A stretch of 64,000 bases of DNA from the NCBI RefSeq assembly GCF_026107415.2, contig NZ_JAPCHX010000006.1, positions 434,001-498,000 of the forward strand, given 5' to 3'. This DNA comes from Microbacterium sp. MPKO10. Its GTDB lineage: Bacteria > Actinomycetota > Actinomycetes > Actinomycetales > Microbacteriaceae. Below are positions 55,724 to 63,932 of this stretch, in pieces. The notes under the pieces were generated by a model. It did not search any database. It was not told the DNA's origin and worked only from the letters and a program-made list of their open reading frames with translations. The stretch's first letter is position 1. Each line of letters starts with the position of its first letter. Position numbers and translations under genes: made by a program.

Positions 55724-56719
55724 TTACCTGCGGCGTCCGACCGCATCGAGTGTCTGACGAATGGCGTTCTTCACGTCATCCGCTGACGGCAGGGCTGCCG
55801 TCTCAAGGGGCTTCGCATACGGCATCGGCACCTCTGCCATCGCCACGCGGCGAACAGGGGCGTCGAGGTAGTCGAAGGCACCATCCGAGATGGTGGCTGC
55901 GATCTCGGCACCGATTCCGTACGTCAACCAGTCGTCTTCGAGGACGACGGCGGCATGTGTCTTCTTCACCGATTCGACGAACGTCTCACGATCAAGCGGA
56001 CGTAGGCTGCGCAGATCGACGACCTCGATGTCGAGACCCTCGCTCTCGGCGAGCTCTTCTGCAACGGCTGAGGCAACAGTGGCCATGCGCGAGTAACCGA
56101 TGAGCGTGAGGTCTTTGCCCTCGCGGGTGACCTTCGCCTTGCCGATCTCGGCGGCCTCATCGCCATCAGGAACCTCGCCCTTGGTGTTGTACAGCCCCAG
56201 GTTCTCGAGGAACAGCACCGGGTCATCGTCGCGGATCGCAGCGAGCAGCAGCGCCTTGGCATCTGCAGGGGTGCTCGGCGCGACGACCTTCATTCCGGGA
56301 ACGAACGAGTAGTACAGCTCGATGTTCTGCGAGTGCGTAGCGCCGAGCTGCTGTCCGCCGCCTCCCGGGGTCCGGATGACCATGGGTACCTTGGCCTGGC
56401 CACCGAACATGCCGTAGATCTTCGCCGCGTGGTTCACGATCTGATCGAGCGCGAGCAGCGAGAAGTTGATCGTCATGATTTCGACGACCGGGCGCAGCCC
56501 GACCATCGCAGCGCCGATGGCGGCACCGGTGAATCCCTCTTCGGCGATCGGCGTGTCACGAACGCGCTTCTCGCCGAACTCTTCGAGCATTCCGGCGGTG
56601 ATCTTGTACGATCCCTCGAACACGCCGATCTCTTCGCCCATGAGGAAGACGTTTTCATCGCGTAGCATCTCAGAGCGCAGGGTGTCATGCAGCGCCTGGC
56701 GATAGGTCATGATGCTCAT
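55724..56719 (-). CDS. pdhB: 2-oxo-acid dehydrogenase E1 component, beta subunit
   Basis: 331 residues. Transketolase-like: NVFLMGEEIGVFEGSYKITAGM at the N-terminus, DTPIAEEGFTGAAIGAAMVGLRPVVE, and the C-terminal domain VVLEDDWLTYGIGAEIAATI. It completes the thiamine-diphosphate site with the alpha subunit. The start overlaps the E1alpha stop by 4 bases. The resemblance is to pyruvate/acetoin type E1beta. Confidence 0.94.
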   Translation of the reverse strand: MSIMTYRQALHDTLRSEMLRDENVFLMGEEIGVFEGSYKITAGMLEEFGEKRVRDTPIAEEGFTGAAIGAAMVGLRPVVEIMTINFSLLALDQIVNHAAKIYGMFGGQAKVPMVIRTPGGGGQQLGATHSQNIELYYSFVPGMKVVAPSTPADAKALLLAAIRDDDPVLFLENLGLYNTKGEVPDGDEAAEIGKAKVTREGKDLTLIGYSRMATVASAVAEELAESEGLDIEVVDLRSLRPLDRETFVESVKKTHAAVVLEDDWLTYGIGAEIAATISDGAFDYLDAPVRRVAMAEVPMPYAKPLETAALPSADDVKNAIRQTLDAVGRRR

Positions 56720-57828
56720 GCGCGGCCTCCGTTCGTGGGGAAGGGCGCCGGTTCGAAGAGCGGCTCACCCGGCAGTCGCCGCGAGTCGTTCGGAACGGGC
56801 GACGCGTACGTGTAGTCAAAGAGCGTCGAGACGTCGGGGTGCGGGCTGTCCTCAGCGAACTTGGCAGCATCCGCGGCGTACTTCTTCGCGTCGGCATCGA
56901 TCGCCGAGATCGTGTCGTCGTCGAGAATGCCGTCCTTCTTGAGCTGGGCGGCGAAGGTGACAACCGGGTCGTTCAGCTTCAGCTTCTCGACCTCCTTGGG
57001 GTCACGGTACTTCGCCGGGTCGACGACCGAGTGCCCCTTGAGACGCTCGACCATGACCTCGAGCAGAAACGGCTTGCCCTTGCGCGCCGAGGCGACGGCA
57101 CGCTTGGCCGCCTCGAACACGGCTGTCGGGTCGAGACCGTCGACGCGCTCGGATGCCATGCGGTACGCGGAGGCACGCTTGTGCAGCTCAGGTTCGGCTG
57201 AGGCCTTCTCAACGGTCGTGCCCATGCCGAGGCCGTTGTTGATGATCACGAAGACACAGGGCAGGTTCCACAGGGCGGCGATGTTGAGCGACTCATGGAA
57301 AGCGCCGATGTTCGTCGTGCCGTCGCCCATGGTGCACATGACGACGTCCTTCTCATCGCGATACTGGATGCCGAAGGCGACACCAGTCGCCAGCGGGATC
57401 TGACCGCCCACGATGCCGTATCCGCCGAGCAAGCGCTTCTCGATGTCGAACATGTGCATGGATCCGCCCCAGCCCTTGGAGACGCCGTCTGTGCGTCCGT
57501 AGAGCTCGGCCATCACCTGGTTGGGGTCGATGTCACGAGCCAGCGCGTAGCCGTGCTCGCGATAGTTCGTAAAGAGGTAGTCGGTTGGCTTGAGGGCTGC
57601 CATCAGTCCGACGACAGCGGCTTCTTCGCCAAGGTTCAGGTGACAATATCCGCCGACCAGCGCTTGTGTGTACGCGCGCGACGCCCGTTCTTCAAACCGA
57701 CGGATGTTCATCATCTGACGGTAGAAGTCAATGAGCTGCTTCGAGTCCTTCTTCGGGCTGGAAGCAGCCTTCTTGCGGGGCGTTGTGGTCGAGCGTGATG
57801 TCGTCTTCCGCGGGGTCCGCGTGGCCAT
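56716..57828 (-). CDS. pdhA: 2-oxo-acid dehydrogenase E1 component, alpha subunit, with a basic N-terminal tail
   Basis: 370 residues from ATG 57828 with AGGGAGA upstream. Residues 2-32 are a Lys/Arg/Thr/Ser-rich tail, followed by the catalytic domain. The thiamine-diphosphate motif runs from GDGTTNIGAF to INN; GGSMHMFD and RLKGHSVVDPAKYR are the usual E1alpha blocks and include the phosphorylation-loop-like region. Close to pyruvate dehydrogenase E1alpha in style. First gene of pdhA-pdhB-pdhC; a palindromic operator candidate lies in the leader or promoter. Confidence 0.93.
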   Translation of the reverse strand: MATRTPRKTTSRSTTTPRKKAASSPKKDSKQLIDFYRQMMNIRRFEERASRAYTQALVGGYCHLNLGEEAAVVGLMAALKPTDYLFTNYREHGYALARDIDPNQVMAELYGRTDGVSKGWGGSMHMFDIEKRLLGGYGIVGGQIPLATGVAFGIQYRDEKDVVMCTMGDGTTNIGAFHESLNIAALWNLPCVFVIINNGLGMGTTVEKASAEPELHKRASAYRMASERVDGLDPTAVFEAAKRAVASARKGKPFLLEVMVERLKGHSVVDPAKYRDPKEVEKLKLNDPVVTFAAQLKKDGILDDDTISAIDADAKKYAADAAKFAEDSPHPDVSTLFDYTYASPVPNDSRRLPGEPLFEPAPFPTNGGRA

Positions 57829-57883
57829 CAAGATCTCCCTTCGGCTCTCTTTGTAAGAGGGCCTCGTGCCATGAGCAGTCGAA

Positions 57884-57903
57884 ATGAGACTGTCCAGTAT
57901 CAT
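57884..57903. promoter_or_regulatory. 20-bp palindromic operator candidate between pdhA and tetR
   Basis: ATGAgACTGtcCAGTaTCAT is palindromic in 8 of 10 base pairs per arm (mismatches at the fifth and central positions). It sits midway between the divergent genes, 55 bases from pdhA and 59 from tetR. On the minus strand a TACAAT -10 (57907-57902) overlaps it, and on the plus strand TTGCAT (57908-57913), 18 bases, TACTTT (57932-57937) lies beside it. A TetR dimer here would repress both. Confidence 0.7.
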
Positions 57904-57962
57904 TGTATTGCATCGAGTCGCCGACCGCACCTACTTTGGCGATCTGACGAACAGGAGTGCTC

Positions 57963-58565
57963 ATGACGGTATCCAGCCGGCGCACCCCCGAGCGCAAGAG
58001 GGGTCGCCCGACAGCAGCAGAGCGCGTTCAACGCCGCAGTCAAATCTTGGACGCCGCCCTCGCCGTCTTCCTCGAGCACGGATTCGGAAACACAACGATC
58101 GAGCAGCTCGCCCAGGCCGCGCGGGTGAGCAAGCGCACGATCTACAGTTACTTCGGCGACAAGGCTGCCGTTTTCACCGAGATGGTTCAGCGCCTGGCCC
58201 GTGGAGTCAGCACGGAGCCTCCGCCGGGCGACACGCTGGAGACTCTCGCGACGCGCATCGTCACGCGTCTGCACTCGGCCGAGCTCATCGGACTTCACCA
58301 GCTCGTCATTGCCGAGTCGTCGCGCTTCCCGGAGCTGGCAATCACCCTGCACTCCAACGGTGACGAGCGCCACATCGCGCGTCTCGCGGAGCACCTGCGA
58401 ACTGAGCGCGGGCCCGAGGCCGAGCAGCTCGCGCCAGCGCTGTTCACCCTGCTCCTCGGCATGCCCCACCGGATGCGCCTGCTGGGTCTTCTCGACCCGG
58501 TGACTCCGGATGCTGCGGAAGAGCATGCTCGCGCCTCACTCGCTGCCCTCGGCCTCACGCGCTGA
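57963..58565 (+). CDS. TetR family transcriptional regulator of the adjacent dehydrogenase operon (predicted)
   Basis: 200 residues from ATG 57963 with AGGAG 5 bases upstream (an in-frame GTG at 57957 overlaps that SD and is less likely). The HTH is QILDAALAVFLEHGFGNTTIEQLAQAARVSKRTIYSYFGDKAAVF. A C-terminal domain of the AefR/TetR_C_7-like type follows. The N-terminal arm is basic (RRTPERKRGRP). Divergent from pdhA with a shared palindrome. Confidence 0.92.
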   Translation: MTVSSRRTPERKRGRPTAAERVQRRSQILDAALAVFLEHGFGNTTIEQLAQAARVSKRTIYSYFGDKAAVFTEMVQRLARGVSTEPPPGDTLETLATRIVTRLHSAELIGLHQLVIAESSRFPELAITLHSNGDERHIARLAEHLRTERGPEAEQLAPALFTLLLGMPHRMRLLGLLDPVTPDAAEEHARASLAALGLTR

Positions 58566-58566
58566 T

Positions 58567-59295
58567 TCAAATCGCGAAGTCGTTCGTCCCCGCGGTCTCC
58601 GAGCCGGCATCGTCGCGGCGCGCTGTAGACCCGTACGTCGAGTTCACGAGGATCGGCATGTGGTCGGAGAGTCCCCGCGGCAGCGTCGCCACGTTTCCGA
58701 TCTCCAGCCCGATCGATGTCGCGAAGTCGAAGTGCCCTCGAAAGAACTTGTACCGTGTGTAGGTTCGCGCGTCGCTCAATGTGAGGTCGTACCCGCGATT
58801 CTGCACGCGCTGGGTGAGGCCGTTCTTGAAGACCGGGTAGTTGTAGTCCCCCACCATGAGCGTGGGGATGCCCGGGCCCATCCGGTGCAGCTCTTCGTGT
58901 GCCGTCCGGATTTGATTGCGACGCAGCGAATTCAGGGCCGTCAACGGAGCCGCATGAAATGACGCCACGATGACGTCGCGCCCCAGTTCACGATCGGTCA
59001 GCCGAGAGCCGAGCAGACGCTCGTAGGCGGGCCGCAGCACACGATCGTGCATGGACTTCTTCAGCGCGAACGCCTGAGTGTCGACGGCGTCATAGCGGTC
59101 GTCTCGATAGTAGATGGCAAGGCCGAGGCGGTTTCGCTGTGTCGAATCGGCGAGGCGCAGGTTTCCGATGTCACGCGGGAGCTCGGGTGTGTCCGCTTCC
59201 TGCAGGCAGACAGCATCCGGTTCGTATCTGCTGATGAGATTCACGAGCTCGCTGATGGCACGGTTCTTGCGCAGGTTGTAGCTGATGACCTTCAT
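58567..59295 (-). CDS. Endonuclease/exonuclease/phosphatase (EEP) family protein
   Basis: 242 residues. DNase I-like fold: VISYNLRKN at the N-terminus, DAVCLQEAD metal ligand Glu, VASFHAAPLT His, MVGDYNYPVF with Asp-x-Asn, and RGLSDHMPILV with the final Asp-His. All catalytic positions are present. No signal peptide. The substrate (DNA, phosphodiester or lipid) cannot be read off. ATG 59295 has a strong GGGAGG. It ends 1 base from the convergent TetR stop. Confidence 0.9.
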   Translation of the reverse strand: MKVISYNLRKNRAISELVNLISRYEPDAVCLQEADTPELPRDIGNLRLADSTQRNRLGLAIYYRDDRYDAVDTQAFALKKSMHDRVLRPAYERLLGSRLTDRELGRDVIVASFHAAPLTALNSLRRNQIRTAHEELHRMGPGIPTLMVGDYNYPVFKNGLTQRVQNRGYDLTLSDARTYTRYKFFRGHFDFATSIGLEIGNVATLPRGLSDHMPILVNSTYGSTARRDDAGSETAGTNDFAI

Positions 59296-59311
59296 GACAC
59301 CTCCCTCGCGT

Positions 59312-59803
59312 TCAGCCTACGCCGGGTTCGTGGCCCGATTCGGTGTCAACTCTCGGGCCTCTGACAGCCAACCGTGAGAAGACGAGTGTCGCGATCGAGG
59401 TTCCCAGATACACGATCCCCAGCGGATTGCAGAGCGCGATCGTCATCTCGACAGCCCATTCCTCCCCCGTGGGCGCCAAGAGCGAGCGCACGCCCTCCGC
59501 CGTGATCTCGGGCACAGTGGCGCCAAATCCGATGCCGGAGACTACAGCCAGCACGAGCGCCACCAGGGCGGGCCGGATGCTGTGGCCGCGCTGAATCGCC
59601 GCGGACAGCGAGAGCCCCGCAGTACCTAGAAGCACGAGGGCGATCGGGGCGACCGTGATTGAGAGGATCTGGCCGATGGTTCCAGGCCACCCCAGCAGGA
59701 CGCGACCGAAGCCGACCCAGACTGTCACCGCGACGGCGACGAGGATCACGGCAACGGCCGTCACGACGGCGCGTCGACGTGTCGTGGACGCAGACAGAGA
59801 CAT
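59312..59803 (-). CDS. Four-helix membrane protein of unknown function
   Basis: 163 residues. Hydrophobic segments near residues 12-33, 40-62, 75-95 and 118-140 with short loops; the C-terminal tail is polar. No motif that I recognise. It is 16 bp upstream of the EEP gene on the same strand, so the two are probably cotranscribed. Confidence 0.75.
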   Translation of the reverse strand: MSLSASTTRRRAVVTAVAVILVAVAVTVWVGFGRVLLGWPGTIGQILSITVAPIALVLLGTAGLSLSAAIQRGHSIRPALVALVLAVVSGIGFGATVPEITAEGVRSLLAPTGEEWAVEMTIALCNPLGIVYLGTSIATLVFSRLAVRGPRVDTESGHEPGVG

Positions 59804-59896
59804 CGGGAATGCCTTCCATTCGGGATGCTGTCAAGCTTGCCCGGTTCCGCCGCCGCTCTCAAGCGCTGCCCCGGGCGTTCGTGAGATCATCGGCAT

Positions 59897-60586
59897 ATGT
59901 CCGTCCACGTCATCACCGGTGCAGGCTCCGGCATCGGCGCAGCTCTCGCCCGTCTTCTTCTCGACCGCGGCGACGAGGTCTACGCTGTAGTGCGCAATGC
60001 GGGGCGAGCGAATCAGCTCTCGGCAGAGCTCCCCGGAATCGCGACGATCGTCGGTGATCTGGAGAACCCCGGCCGCCTCTCGTGGGCGCTCTCGAAGCAG
60101 CAGCTGCCGGAACGCATCGACTCGCTCGTGCATGCGGCGGGGGTTGTCGATCTGGGCGCGGTCGCCGACATCACTCCGGCCTCCTGGCAGCATCAGATCG
60201 CGGTGAATCTGCTCGCTCCCGCCGAGCTCACGCGGCTGCTCCTGCCGGTCCTGCGGGTGTCTGGTGCCCGCGTGGTCTTCGTCAACTCCGGTGCGGGCCT
60301 GCGTGCCAACCCCGAGTGGTCGGCGTACGCGGCATCAAAGCACGGCTTGAAGGCGCTTGCCGACGCGCTGCGGGCTGAAGAGCACGCAAACGGCATCCAC
60401 GTGACGTCGGTGTATCCGGGGCGCACCGCAACACCGATGCAACAGAAGGTGCACCATCAGGAGGGCGCAGAGTACGTCCCCGAGCGATTCATCGACCCCG
60501 GTTCTGTGGCCAGCAGCATCCTGACGGCCCTTGATCTGCCCCGCGATGCCGAGATCACCGATCTATCGGTCCGGCCCGGCCGCTGA
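59897..60586 (+). CDS. SDR family oxidoreductase
   Basis: 229 residues, classical short-chain dehydrogenase. NAD(P)-binding TGAGSGIGAALA is at residues 7-18; the catalytic Ser is in VVFVNSGAGL and Tyr-x-x-x-Lys in YAASKHGLK. The GRTATPM end segment is also typical. Arg33 in VVRNAGRA suggests NADP preference. Substrate unknown. No clear SD; the nearest -10-like hexamer is weak. Confidence 0.91.
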   Translation: MSVHVITGAGSGIGAALARLLLDRGDEVYAVVRNAGRANQLSAELPGIATIVGDLENPGRLSWALSKQQLPERIDSLVHAAGVVDLGAVADITPASWQHQIAVNLLAPAELTRLLLPVLRVSGARVVFVNSGAGLRANPEWSAYAASKHGLKALADALRAEEHANGIHVTSVYPGRTATPMQQKVHHQEGAEYVPERFIDPGSVASSILTALDLPRDAEITDLSVRPGR

Positions 60587-60618
60587 GCAGTTTCGACGGC
60601 GATCAGGCTCGGAAATTG

Positions 60619-60697
60619 CAGATGTTCATCTGAGTCCAGCACGATCGCTCACTGCGGGGTAAGATAGCCACAAGCAGTAACGAAGCAAGGGGGCATC
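60619..60697 (+). promoter_or_regulatory. Promoter region with inverted repeat before the 93-residue gene
   Basis: CAGATGTTCATCTG (60619-60632) is a perfect 6-bp inverted repeat with a 2-base centre. TAAGAT (60660-60665) is a -10 candidate, 33 bases before the GTG start with its AAGGGGG SD. No clear -35 is seen. Confidence 0.35.
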
Positions 60698-60979
60698 GTG
60701 ACAATGCTTGACGCCGGTGCGTCACTCGACAAAGCGTGGTACGAACGTATGGCTGAGAATCGCGAGCGTGGAGACATCACCCTGGACCGGCTTTCCGACC
60801 ATGAATGGCGTGTGAGCGATCGCCGACTCGACGAACACGACGCACCCTCGGTGCTCGGCATCATCGAGCAGACCGAGGCCGGGTTCACCGTGCTCGAGAT
60901 CAACGAGATGGTCGCTCAGTGGACGGCAGACTCCCTGGACGACGCCGTGTCGCTATTCGTCACGGCTGAGACCGGCTGA
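60698..60979 (+). CDS. Small acidic protein of unknown function, 93 residues
   Basis: GTG 60698 with AAGGGGG 4 bases upstream; an in-frame ATG at 60704 is the alternative. Soluble and acidic, with a helical, charged N-terminal half (DKAWYERMAENRERGDITLDR) and a beta-alpha end. No motif recognised. Single gene convergent with the arylsulfotransferase-family gene, 5 bases apart. Confidence 0.7.
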   Translation: MTMLDAGASLDKAWYERMAENRERGDITLDRLSDHEWRVSDRRLDEHDAPSVLGIIEQTEAGFTVLEINEMVAQWTADSLDDAVSLFVTAETG

Positions 60980-60984
60980 GGCCG

Positions 60985-62526
60985 TCAGCGCGTCGCCACG
61001 ACTCGGGATCGGCCGAGGGCAGTGCCGTCTGCGTCTCGTGCCTCGACTTGGAGGAAGGCCGCGGTCTTGGCATCCGGAATCTCGATCGCCGTCTCGAACC
61101 CTGACCGTTTGGCTGTGGCCACGGAGGACAATTCGGACGCGTCGCTTCCCGCCAGCAAGGCCCACGAGTCAACGCGCGTCGCCCCGTTCCAGCTCATGAA
61201 TGCCGTTGAGGTTCCGTCGACGGACATCGTGGCCAGATCCGGGATCGTGGTCGGCTCACCGGTCCAGGGGAACCGGTACGCCCGGTATGACCCGGCACCG
61301 ACCTCTGTGAATCCCGCGATCGCGGTGCCGTCGGCGTCGAATTCGGTGACCGCGGGGGCGCTGCCCCAGCCGACCATCGCGTGGCCGTCCTCAAGCAGCT
61401 GGGTGTTGCCCATCGCATAACCCTCGTACTCACCGTAGGTCAGTGTCGTGTCGAGTTCTGCTGTCATCGCCTCCTCGTCGAGGCGGAGAATGAGTCCGGA
61501 TGACACGGCTCCGTCACCTTTCACTCCGGCGTTGTTGAAGAGGCTGATTCTGCTGTTCTCGCGCCAGCGCGCATCGTGCTGCCATGAAAACTCGGTTCCC
61601 TCGCCCATTTCGACATCGCTCTTTGTGCCGCCCAGACGCCAGAGAAGCGCGCCCGTCGTGCGATTAATGGCGTAGAGAGCGCAGGTGTGCCGACACGAGA
61701 TCAGCAGCCGGTCACCGTCATCGTCGATGGAGTTGACGTGGATGGGGTCAAAGGCTTTCTCGGGCGAGGTTCCCGTCGTGTCGTCATCATCGTCGATGCG
61801 TTTCTTGCTCTCGTCAAGCGCAATGTCATCGAGAATGTTCCAGTCGACGAGAACCCGGCCGGTGGCGATGTCGATCTCCTGCACACGGCAGGCAAAGGCG
61901 TACCCGTCTGTCGGGCCTCCAACACTCGACAGGTCAAGGCGCGCCACGGGATACGTGGTGACGAGAGCAGTGTCGCGGTCAGTGAGATGAAATTCATGCA
62001 GATCGGGGATCGCGCCGTGTCCGCCATGCACGGCCGCGATCTCCGTGTAGCTCGTGTCGAGGATCCGACCGGTCCCGTGCCCGTTGCCGCTCGCGACGCG
62101 CCCTTCCCAGAAGGTGAGGACGGGCTTGCCCTTGTATGTCTGCACACGCACGTCCGTGGTGTCGACGCCGTTCGGCGCAATCCAGATGGGCTCACCCGAA
62201 CTGTCGATGATCGCACCCGTGAGAATGCTGTCTCGAGGGCTGAGGAATGTGTAACCGGGGCTCAGCTGTGCGCCATCGGTCGCCCAGGCCTTCACAACGG
62301 GAAGTGTCAGTGCCGTGCTGACGAAGCGGTGGACCTTGATCTCGTCATCGTCCTCCGATGGCTGAGAATCCGACTTCTCATCAGCTGGCTTCTGGGCGGG
62401 AACGAGCTGCAACCCGCCCCAGGTGGCACCCGCGCCCACGATGGCGCCTCCGACGGCCGCGAGAGAGATTGTGACGAAACTACGTCGGCGCAGGGCCGGC
62501 TGCTCTGTACGATCTGTCGAATTCAT
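60985..62526 (-). CDS. Arylsulfotransferase-family secreted protein with Tat-type signal
   Basis: 513 residues. The N-terminus has a twin-arginine signal (RRRSFVTISLAAVGGAIVGAG; R14-R15-S-F-V), then an acidic linker and a six-bladed beta-propeller-like domain with repeated short W/H motifs (DLHEFHLTDRDTALVTTYP, DPIHVNSIDDDGDRLLISCRHT, ALLWRLGGTKSDVEMG, FSWQHDARW). This matches the Arylsulfotrans_2 (ASST-like) family. Sulfate transfer is not proved for many members; the His in HVNS and the QHD region are probable active-site parts. Confidence 0.82.
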   Translation of the reverse strand: MNSTDRTEQPALRRRSFVTISLAAVGGAIVGAGATWGGLQLVPAQKPADEKSDSQPSEDDDEIKVHRFVSTALTLPVVKAWATDGAQLSPGYTFLSPRDSILTGAIIDSSGEPIWIAPNGVDTTDVRVQTYKGKPVLTFWEGRVASGNGHGTGRILDTSYTEIAAVHGGHGAIPDLHEFHLTDRDTALVTTYPVARLDLSSVGGPTDGYAFACRVQEIDIATGRVLVDWNILDDIALDESKKRIDDDDDTTGTSPEKAFDPIHVNSIDDDGDRLLISCRHTCALYAINRTTGALLWRLGGTKSDVEMGEGTEFSWQHDARWRENSRISLFNNAGVKGDGAVSSGLILRLDEEAMTAELDTTLTYGEYEGYAMGNTQLLEDGHAMVGWGSAPAVTEFDADGTAIAGFTEVGAGSYRAYRFPWTGEPTTIPDLATMSVDGTSTAFMSWNGATRVDSWALLAGSDASELSSVATAKRSGFETAIEIPDAKTAAFLQVEARDADGTALGRSRVVATR

Positions 62527-62574
62527 GATGTGACAGTATCACCAGCCACATCAGCAGCCTCGTAGACTTCTGTG

Positions 62575-63708
62575 GTGATGCAGTGCTCTTACTTTGATGC
62601 TGGCGTGTGCCGTTCGTGCACGCTCATGGGCACGGAGTATTCCGCACAGCTCGCTGACAAACAGCATGACTGCAAGACCTTGCTTGCAGCCCACAGCCGA
62701 TTGGAATGGCTGTCGCCGATCACAAGCTCAGAGGCCGGGTTCCGCAACAAGGCGAAGATGGCCGTCGGTGGCACCGTTGACTCCCCCACGCTCGGCATTC
62801 TCGACGCCCAGAAGTCTGGCGTCGATCTGCGCGGCTGCGGTGTGCTTCAACCGGGCCTGCGCGATGCTCTTCCCCGCATCGCCTGCTTCATCAGCCAGGC
62901 ACGCATCGCGCCGTACGATGTCGCGGCCCGGCGCGGAGAGCTCAAATACGTGTTGTTGACGGAAGCGCCGTCTGGCGAGCTCATGCTGCGGTTCGTCCTG
63001 CGCTCGCGCGAAGCGCTCAGCCGCATTCGCAAGCATCTTCCCGGTCTGCAGCGCGCACTCCCCCGGGCGCGCATGATCTCCGTCAACCTGCAGCCGGAGC
63101 ATAAAGCGGTCCTCGAAGGTGACACGGAGATTCCGCTGACTCCGGCGACCACACTTGCCATGCGCACGAACACCATCGATTTGCGGCTCGGCGCCAAGAG
63201 CTTCTTCCAGACGAACACGGCGATCGCCGAGCATCTGTACACACAGGCTGCCGACTGGTGCGCCCACAAGAACCCTCGTTCAGTGTGGGACCTCTACTGC
63301 GGAGTGGGCGGTTTCGCTCTCCATGTTGCCGCGGGAGCTCGCCACGTGACAGGCATCGAGGTGAGTGCAGAAGCGATCGAGAGCGCAACGGCGACTGCCA
63401 CCGCTGCCGGGATCGGCAATGTGCGATTCATCGCCGACAATGCCCTGCGCTTTGCCCACGAGTCACGGGCGGCGGACATTCCCGATCTCGCGATCGTGAA
63501 TCCGCCGCGGCGTGGCATCGGTACCGACCTGGCGCACTGGCTCGACGACAGCGCCGTCCAGACGGTCATCTACTCCAGCTGCAACGCCGTCTCGCTCGCC
63601 CGCGATCTTGAGGCGATGCCCGCACTCGCTCCCGTGCAAGCCCGCCTGTTCGACATGTTCCCTCAGACACGGCATTACGAGACGATGGTCCTGCTCGAAC
63701 GTCGCTGA
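62575..63708 (+). CDS. rlmC: 23S rRNA (uracil-747-C5)-methyltransferase RlmC
   Basis: About 377 residues. The [4Fe-4S] cysteines are in QCSYFDAGVCRSCTL and RGCGVL; the SAM motif is DLYCGVGGFALHVA and the catalytic Cys is in IYSSCNAVSLARDL. The end matches the TrmA/RumB family. Starts at 62572 (GTG), 62575 (GTG) and 62578 (ATG) are in frame; TAGACT (62563-62568) is 6 bases before 62575, which suggests a leaderless start there, while E. coli RlmC begins MQC like the ATG at 62578. Divergent from the arylsulfotransferase-family gene (48 bp). Confidence 0.93.
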   Translation: MMQCSYFDAGVCRSCTLMGTEYSAQLADKQHDCKTLLAAHSRLEWLSPITSSEAGFRNKAKMAVGGTVDSPTLGILDAQKSGVDLRGCGVLQPGLRDALPRIACFISQARIAPYDVAARRGELKYVLLTEAPSGELMLRFVLRSREALSRIRKHLPGLQRALPRARMISVNLQPEHKAVLEGDTEIPLTPATTLAMRTNTIDLRLGAKSFFQTNTAIAEHLYTQAADWCAHKNPRSVWDLYCGVGGFALHVAAGARHVTGIEVSAEAIESATATATAAGIGNVRFIADNALRFAHESRAADIPDLAIVNPPRRGIGTDLAHWLDDSAVQTVIYSSCNAVSLARDLEAMPALAPVQARLFDMFPQTRHYETMVLLERR

Positions 63709-63844
63709 CGGTGCCGTGCGGCGATGAGCGCCGAACATCAACCGATGCCATCCACGATCGCATCGCCACGCACGCCACGCCCCCTGTTGCATCTCCGATG
63801 ACAAATCGGGCGCCCGAGACAAGTGCGGCAGGGTGTGACAAACT

Positions 63845-63880
63845 CGAAGACGCGGGAGTGACGTCCGCGCCGCGTCTTCG
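63845..63880 (+). terminator. 11-bp hairpin after rlmC
   Basis: CGAAGACGCGG (63845-63855) pairs with CCGCGTCTTCG (63870-63880) around a 14-base loop. It is 137 bases past the rlmC stop and 53 bases before the next start, so it is a terminator or a leader element of the next gene; no U-tract follows. Confidence 0.5.
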
Positions 63881-63932
63881 TCGCGAGACCATCCAATCGC
63901 CCGTTCTTTCTTCGTTCAGTAAGGTGACGCCC

